Shown here piece after piece: positions 25,349 through 64,000 of a DNA stretch of 64,000 nt. The position numbers and the translations under genes were made by a program. Source of the DNA: Glandiceps talaboti (lineage: Eukaryota; Hemichordata; Enteropneusta; Spengelidae); the NCBI RefSeq assembly GCF_964340395.1, contig NC_135563.1:14144651-14208650 (forward strand). The letters are read 5' to 3'. Each line of letters begins with the position of its first letter. Positions within the stretch are counted from its first letter, which is position 1. The notes below the pieces were generated by a model that made no database searches, was not told the DNA's origin, and saw only the letters and a program-made list of their open reading frames with translations.

Positions 25349-25758
25349 TATAATATACCTAGCGATAATGCTGTGCCATGATTCGCTAGAATCAGTCACG
25401 TGATAGGAAAATAGAATGACTATTTCCCTAGGGAAATAGTTCCATCAACTTTTACATGGTCACGTGACCACCGCGCGTTCACAGCAGGTCAAAATGGCGG
25501 CTTCTGACGATGTCGTCTGCCACTGCAAGTTCACAGCATGAGGTATATTATAAAACACATATTGCCTGGCCTATATTCGGGCTATAGCACCCGTTCATTA
25601 CCCCCTCGTGACTGTGAGTTACCAGAATCACATGCTATTTCCCGAGGCCTTTGGCCTCGGCCTCGGGAAATAGCATGTGATTCTGGTAACTCACAGTCCC
25701 TCGGGTGTAATAAACGGGTGCTATAGCCCGAATATAGGCCAGGCAATATGTGTTCAAT
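25349..25758 (+). mobile_element. Foldback element in array, copy 2
   Basis: A ~410-bp insertion from TATAATATACCTAG to GTGTTCAAT. The right half (25,554-25,754) is a near-perfect ~200-bp hairpin. The left half has a CACGTG and, at 25,459-25,468, GTCACGTGAC. It sits in a different position from the inverted copy at 23,783, so two insertion events occurred. Confidence 0.75.
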
Positions 25759-26552
25759 ACAGTGGTTTACTTGGCTCTGGTGTTGCATACAAGCATGAAT
25801 TGAGATCCAATGTGCACTAAAAAGAATTGAACAAAAGTTTACGACCATTGGGCCATCAAAAGTCTGAAAGTCTTGAAATGTTTTGCTCTTTATTCGGGAT
25901 TTTTTTGGAACCACATTAAACTTCAGGAGAAGTCATTTACCATGTGCACATCCGCATAATATCTTTCAGCTTTGCCACAACAAAATACACTTCCAGATAA
26001 TATGTAATGCATAGCATAATTGTTTCAATTCTGGTATTTTATTATGTCTGTGGTTTGATATTTTATGCCTCTAAATGGCCTCCTACACTTTGGAGTTGTC
26101 TTCTTCCAATGCATCATTGTACCATATGATTTTATATCTCCACTGCAGTATAGGTGACAGAAGGGGTGGCTAAAATAATGTTCAAGTTTCAACTGGCGGG
26201 GCTTAACATTTTTTGAGGAGAGGGTAAGAGGAACTATACCATTTGTTTAACCGTACATTTCCTAACTGTAGCTATGCAGACAAATTGCATGAGATAGTAT
26301 CAAGATGACTGAATAAGTTCTATCTAAACTCGACCTGAAATATTTTGCTATCATTATATATGCTTTGTTTTATCCTTGTCAAGCATTGTGAAATCGACCT
26401 ACTTACCCAATGTGATGGGTTATTTTACCCGTTGACCAGCATTTTATATTTTTTCTGACCTTACATATGGCGTATGCTAAAATAGATATTATGTAAATTG
26501 CATGCAAATTTATGTAAATTAGCATTTGTCTAAATTTTAAAGTAAATTGTTT

Positions 26553-26793
26553 TCACCTCACTACATGTAGATTGATCAGCCAATCAGCGAACGGCTCAAT
26601 CCTGTGTTCCGTGACGTCACACTCGAATGGCGACCTCTTTTCCAGTCTGAGAGCGAGTACGTGCTCGGGTTTTCCTCGAAGATGTCAATGCAAAGCCAAG
26701 ACTTTGTACGATATTCACCTTTCCAGTAAATCAAGGAATTTTACAGTACATTTTGATGCGTCTGGATGTGTGTTTCACGATGGGACAACAAAG
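26553..26793 (+). promoter_or_regulatory. Promoter-like module copy C
   Basis: CCAAT at 26,580 and TGACGTCA at 26,612-26,619. Full length through the donor-like junction. A few substitutions distinguish it from copies A, B and E. Confidence 0.55.
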
Positions 26794-26879
26794 GTAAATT
26801 AAGGACATTTCTTTATATTTTCTGAATAGTATATGTAACAATATACATTTGAGTCTATTCCAAATTATATAATATCTTT

Positions 26880-27280
26880 TATAATATACCTAGTGATAAT
26901 GCTGTGCCATGATTCGCTAGAATCAGTCACGTGATAGGAAAATAGAATGACTATTTCCCTAGGGAAATAGTTCCATCAACTTTTACATGGTCACCACCGC
27001 ACGTTCAGAGCAGGTCAAAATGGAGGCTTCTGACGATGTCGTCTGCCACTGCGAGTTCACAGCATGAGGTATATTATAAAACACATATTGCCTGGCCTAT
27101 ATTAGGGCTATAGCACCCGTTCATTACCCCCTCGTGACTGTGAGTTACCAGAATCACATGCTATTTCCCGAGGCCTTTGGCCTCGGCCTCGGGAAATAGC
27201 ATGTGATTCTGGTAACTCACAATCCCTCGGGTGTAATAAACGGGTGCTATAGCCCTCATGGCCAGGCAATATGTGTTCAA
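26880..27280 (+). mobile_element. Foldback element in array, copy 3
   Basis: Same insertion point and orientation as the copy at 25,349, so it was copied by segmental duplication rather than by new insertion. A small deletion removes half of the GTCACGTGAC palindrome. The hairpin spans 27,080-27,277. Confidence 0.75.
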
Positions 27281-28089
27281 TACAGTGGTTTACTTGGCTC
27301 TGGTGTTGCATACAAGCATGAATTGAGATCCAATGTGCACTAAAAAGAATTGAACGAAAGTTTACGACCATTGGGCCATCAAAAGTCTGAAAGTCTTGAA
27401 ATGTTTTGCTCTTTATTCGGGATTTTTTTGGAACCACATTAAACTTCAGGAGAAGTCATTTACCATGTGCACATCCGCATAATATCTTTCAGCTTTGCCA
27501 CAACAAAATACACTTTCAGATAATATGTAATGCATAGCATAATTGTTTCAATTCTGGTATTGTATTATGTCTATGGTTTGATATTTTATGCCTCTAAATG
27601 GCCTCCTACACTTTGGAGTTGTCTCCTTCCAATGCATCATTGTACCATATGATTTTATATCTCCACTGCAGTATAGGTGACAGAAGGGGTGGCTAAAATA
27701 ATGTTCGAGTTTCAACTGGCGGGGCTTAACATTTTTTGAGAAGAGAGGGTAAGAGGAACTATACCATTTGTTTAACCGTACATTTCCTAACTGTAGCTAT
27801 GCAGACAAATTGGATGAGATAGTATCAAGATGACTGAATAAGTTCTATCTAAAGTCGACCTGAAATATTTTGCTATCATTATATATGCTTTGTTTTATCC
27901 TTGTCAAGCATTGTGAAATCGACCTACTTACCCAATGTGATGGGTTAGGTTACCCGTTGACCAGCATTTTATATTTTTTCTGACCTTACATATGATATTT
28001 AATTGCGTATGCTAAAATAGATATTATGTAAATTATATGCAAATTTATGTAAATTAGCATTTGTCTAAATATTAAAGTAAATTGTTTTC

Positions 28090-28193
28090 ACCTCACTACA
28101 TGTAGATTGATCAGCCAATCAGCGAACGTCTCAATCCCGTGTTCCGTGACGTCACACTCGAATGGCAACCTCTTTTCCAGTCTGAGAGCGGGT
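28090..28193 (+). promoter_or_regulatory. Promoter-like module copy D, truncated
   Basis: CCAAT at 28,115 and TGACGTCA at 28,147-28,154 are kept. The copy stops at GAGAGCGGGTAA, where sequence matching 22,330 onward resumes. The exon-like half and the donor are missing, so a recombination breakpoint lies here. Confidence 0.6.
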
Positions 28194-29194
28194 AATGTAA
28201 ATTGCATGCAAATTTATGTTAATTAGCATTTGTCGAAATTTTAAATGCATGATTGCACCAAGACAACGTTCTGCCCCCTTGGCATTTGGTCAGGCTACGG
28301 CCCTTTTTCTGAATTTGTTTCTCATTTATTGCTTCAGTCTGCACAAAGTAAATTCATTATCCAGGCTTTATTTATGATTTAATTGGTGATACTACAAGTT
28401 CATTCAGTATATTGATTATATTGCTATCTATATTTAGTATATGTTCGATGTTTGTACTTTGTACACTTGAACTGAAATTGAGGGTGGGTAAGAAGGTCCC
28501 TTAGTACGCATACTAGTATTCGGAATAGGGGCTAGGGAACCCGCAGGGTCGGTTTTGAAACGGTGATGCACAGTTCGGTGCATAAGTACACACACAATTA
28601 CAGAAATGTAAATGGTCAATTACAGTCTAAGAACTTTGAAGCAACTAGTAAACTACCACTTTGTAATCATACACCTGTCCATCCCCTTTTGTGGTATTAA
28701 ACATAAAGAATCACATAACATTGTGTTTTGTGTTGAGCTGACGAATATCCCGTGACATTGGCCAATAATTAAACGGGATGATCTTTCAAGTACTTTTGAT
28801 ATTAATACCTGTAAATTCCCCAGTTCAAGGGAAACATTCATTCTTTCCTTTCCATCGACAAACTTTGACCTTCGCCCCCCCCCCCCCCCCGACAAAAAAT
28901 AGACGTAGTATTCTGATGATTGCTATTTGTGCAAAGTCTGGGGTATACGAACATGTTACTGGTCGCGTTTAGTGTTGCTTGTATTGAATCCTTTTAACAT
29001 CGTACAATTACGGTAAAGTTGTATGTATTTTTCTTTTACGTGTACCAAAAAAGTTGTACTTTTACTGATTACAGTCAAAATACACTGTAGTTGGTTACGC
29101 AGAATTACGATTTAACGGACTTTATTGCAACTAACGAAAAGTAAAATGGCCCGATTACGGAGTACAAAAAAAAACCTTGCCCACCCTCTAATTG

Positions 29195-29345
29195 TCAGGT
29201 CAGGTCAGGTCAAAAATCAAGTAAAGTCAACTAAAGGTAAGTCAACGTCAAGTAATGTCAAGTCAAGTAAAGGTAAGGCAAGCGCAAGTTATGTCAAGTA
29301 AAGGTAAGTGAATCAAGTCAAGTAAAGGTAGGGTAAGTAATCCAA
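29195..29345 (+). repeat. Degenerate short tandem repeat (AGGTCA / TCAAGTAAAGGTAAG)
   Basis: Three consecutive GTCAGGTCAG-type repeats are followed by about seven degenerate copies of TCAAGTAAAGGTAAG. It lies in a segment (about 29,000-29,700) that interrupts homology with 23,100-23,200. Confidence 0.65.
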
Positions 29346-29484
29346 AGGGTAAGTGAAGCTAGACACGGAGGTATAAGGGGGGAGGGGAGTAGTATAGCAC
29401 GCGAACTTTCCTCTACAGATCTAGATCGAGGGGGGGGGGTCGAGATAAAATTGTTTTGACATTGTTACTAATGACGTTGTTTGA

Positions 29485-29542
29485 CGATGTTTTGGGAACT
29501 TGCAGGGAATAATTTTTTTCCTGCAAGCTCCCCAAAACATCG
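29485..29542. repeat. Perfect-core inverted repeat (hairpin)
   Basis: The arms CGATGTTTTGGGAACTTGCAGG and CCTGCAAGCTCCCCAAAACATCG are complementary apart from a small mismatch, around a 12-base AT-rich loop. Neighbouring sequence has three copies of a CGCGCAACCATAGAATGTAAAAA motif. Confidence 0.7.
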
Positions 29543-30029
29543 CTCGATCCTAGAATCTATTCCGCGCAACCATAGAATGTAAAAAAATGTATCAAATATA
29601 CGAAGTGCAAGCTCGGTGGACCATATCCCGATTCTCGAATGTCTTCCGCGCATTAAATTTAGTAAATGTATTACATGTATTGAACGTGCAACCATAGCTG
29701 AATGTAAAAAAACTGTATTTCGCGCAACCATAGAATGTAAAAATGTATTAAAACACTTGTGTGATTTAAGATTCCGTTTTGTTAGCTATTGCCATGACAA
29801 CTAGTACATTTTAAAGACAATTTAACAAGAAGATAAAGAACCCGGAGCAGACATTTGACGGAATATGTAAATCAATAAAAGTGAGTAAAATAAGTCAGGT
29901 TGTTTACAGAACTACGATATGATATCACAGTATATCAACTTCGGTATAGATGATTTTGCATTTCAGTTTGCGGTAATTCACAAATTTCTTGATTTATCTC
30001 AGTGGTCAAGAACTTTCGCGAGTTGTTTT

Positions 30030-30270
30030 CACCTCACTACACGTAGATTGATCAGCCAATCAGCGAACGTCTCAATCCCGTGTTCCGTGACGTCACACTC
30101 GAATGGCGACCTCTTTTCCAGTCTGAGAGCGAGTACGTGCTCGGGTTTCCCTCGGAGATGTCAATGCAAAGCCAAGACTTTGTACGATATTCACCTTTCC
30201 AGTAAATCAAGGAATTTTACAGTACATTTTGACGCGTCTGGATGTGTGTTTCACGATGGGACAACAAAGG
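30030..30270 (+). promoter_or_regulatory. Promoter/5' UTR module (copy E) of the MUN-domain gene
   Basis: This copy lies about 110-350 bp upstream of the predicted start codon at 30,378. It has CCAAT at 30,056 and a palindromic CRE, TGACGTCA, at 30,088-30,095, and no TATA box. CREB/ATF and NF-Y are the usual binders of such sites, suggesting cAMP-responsive control. A 15-codon upstream ORF runs from 30,158 to a stop at 30,205. At the position of the donor in copies A-C the sequence reads AAAG/GTAACA. Confidence 0.6.
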
Positions 30271-30377
30271 TAACAAAGGAAAACGTACAAATCGGCCTGT
30301 GCGAGGAGGTCACGTCTGCATGTCTGCTGTGATATCGTATGTACCAGCGGTCGCCAGAGTACAGACGAGCCGCGATA

Positions 30378-63479
<33,102 letters not shown>

Positions 63480-63514
63480 GTAAGTCACGTTCACTTGTAC
63501 ATTGCATGGAAAAC

Positions 63515-63745
63515 ACATGATAGACACATGACAGATAGATGAATGACACATGATAGACACATGACAGATAGATGAATGATACATGATAGACACATGGCAG
63601 ATATTTGAATTACACATGATAGACACATGACAGATAGATGAATGATACATGATAGACACATGGCAGATAGATGAATGACACATGATAGACACATGGCAGA
63701 TAGATGAATGACACATGACAGATATTTGAATTACACATGATAGAC
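63515..63745 (+). repeat. ~32-bp minisatellite in intron 23
   Basis: About seven or eight copies of CATGATAGACACATGACAGATAGATGAATGA, starting 35 bp after the exon 23 donor. Confidence 0.9.
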
Positions 63746-64000
63746 ACATACAGCAGACAAATGAACAATGCACTACAAACATATGTATCCCTATTCTTAC
63801 ATCATTAGTACAGGAATGAAACACAACATCCATGTGCCGACCCCATGATGAAATCTCAATTGTGTAAATGTCATACCCTGTACGATATATCCCTCTATTG
63901 AATCATCAGGTTTGAATCGTCATACCCTGTACGATCGATATATCCCTCTATTGAATAAACTCTGCATGTGTTTGGGAAATTACAGTCTTTGAAATATACA
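63746..64000 (+). other. Start of MUN gene intron 23
   Basis: Intronic. A short direct repeat, GTCATACCCTGTACGATATATCCCTCTATTGAAT, occurs in part twice at about 63,870 and 63,919. The next exon is beyond the window. Confidence 0.6.

Larger units (their letters stand above)
21493..30270 (+). repeat. Segmental array with five copies of a promoter-like module
   Basis: The same blocks recur in direct orientation. A linker block starting GGACATTTCTTTATATTTTC occurs at about 21,498, 23,727, 25,269 and 26,800. A CCAAT/CRE module follows at about 23,491, 25,022, 26,553, 28,090 and 30,030. The spacing of successive module ends is 1,544 and 1,531 bp. A longer upstream block at 22,395-23,490 recurs, interrupted, at 28,200-30,030. 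The last module lies just upstream of the MUN gene. Confidence 0.85.

Noticed and set aside
25582-25914. Minus-strand ORF of 110 residues (and its near-copy at 27,108)
   Set aside because: Lies across the foldback hairpin and linker repeat; the similarity of the two ORFs reflects segmental duplication, not conservation of protein.
29919-30332. 137-residue ORF just upstream of the MUN gene
   Set aside because: It spans the duplicated promoter module and its upstream block, and the predicted gene start uses another frame. Kept only as a question in the findings.

Overview
This is animal nuclear DNA: AT-rich, with compact coding exons separated by GT-AG introns, many microsatellites and minisatellites, and a high density of short foldback/MITE-like elements. 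The gene content (a SKI/DACH-type corepressor-like protein, a MUN-domain protein of the UNC13 family and an orphan rhodopsin-type GPCR) and the style of the repeats suggest a marine invertebrate, perhaps a deuterostome. The exact group cannot be fixed from sequence alone.

Layout. (1) 1-5,125: no gene. It holds a 123-bp hairpin element and the probable 3' UTR/3' flank of the next gene, including a degenerate tandem repeat carrying octamer and CCAAT motifs. (2) 5,126-17,733, minus strand: one gene in three phase-compatible coding exons, predicted at 3,620 residues, of which the last exon contributes about 9.9 kb. It has two SKI/SNO/DAC-like domains, a Ski-SMAD4-binding-like Cys/His domain, two AT-hooks and three large in-frame tandem repeat arrays. 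(3) 17,773-21,490: intergenic, with dispersed repeats. (4) 21,493-30,270: an array of duplicated segments. Five copies of one CCAAT/CRE promoter-like module (one truncated) lie in the same orientation, and the last abuts the next gene. A foldback element has inserted into the array at two different sites. (5) 30,378 to beyond the right edge, plus strand: a gene of at least 23 coding exons (1,719 residues in the window, 3' end missing). Every predicted exon junction keeps the reading frame. It encodes a MUN-type (UNC13/BAIAP3-like) protein with an acidic, repetitive insert of roughly 700 residues. (6) 50,309-52,027, minus strand: an intronless seven-transmembrane receptor nested in intron 16 of that gene.

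By family, the MUN protein should act in vesicle tethering or priming, the SKI/DACH-like protein in chromatin or transcription, and the GPCR in signalling. Nothing in the sequence links the three functionally beyond proximity and nesting. The most unusual signals are the promoter-module array, a minisatellite that repeats an exon's 3' end with its splice donor 13 times, a second minisatellite running into a splice acceptor, and an intronic partial copy of an exon end. Family calls rest on motif recognition by eye; no database search was run.
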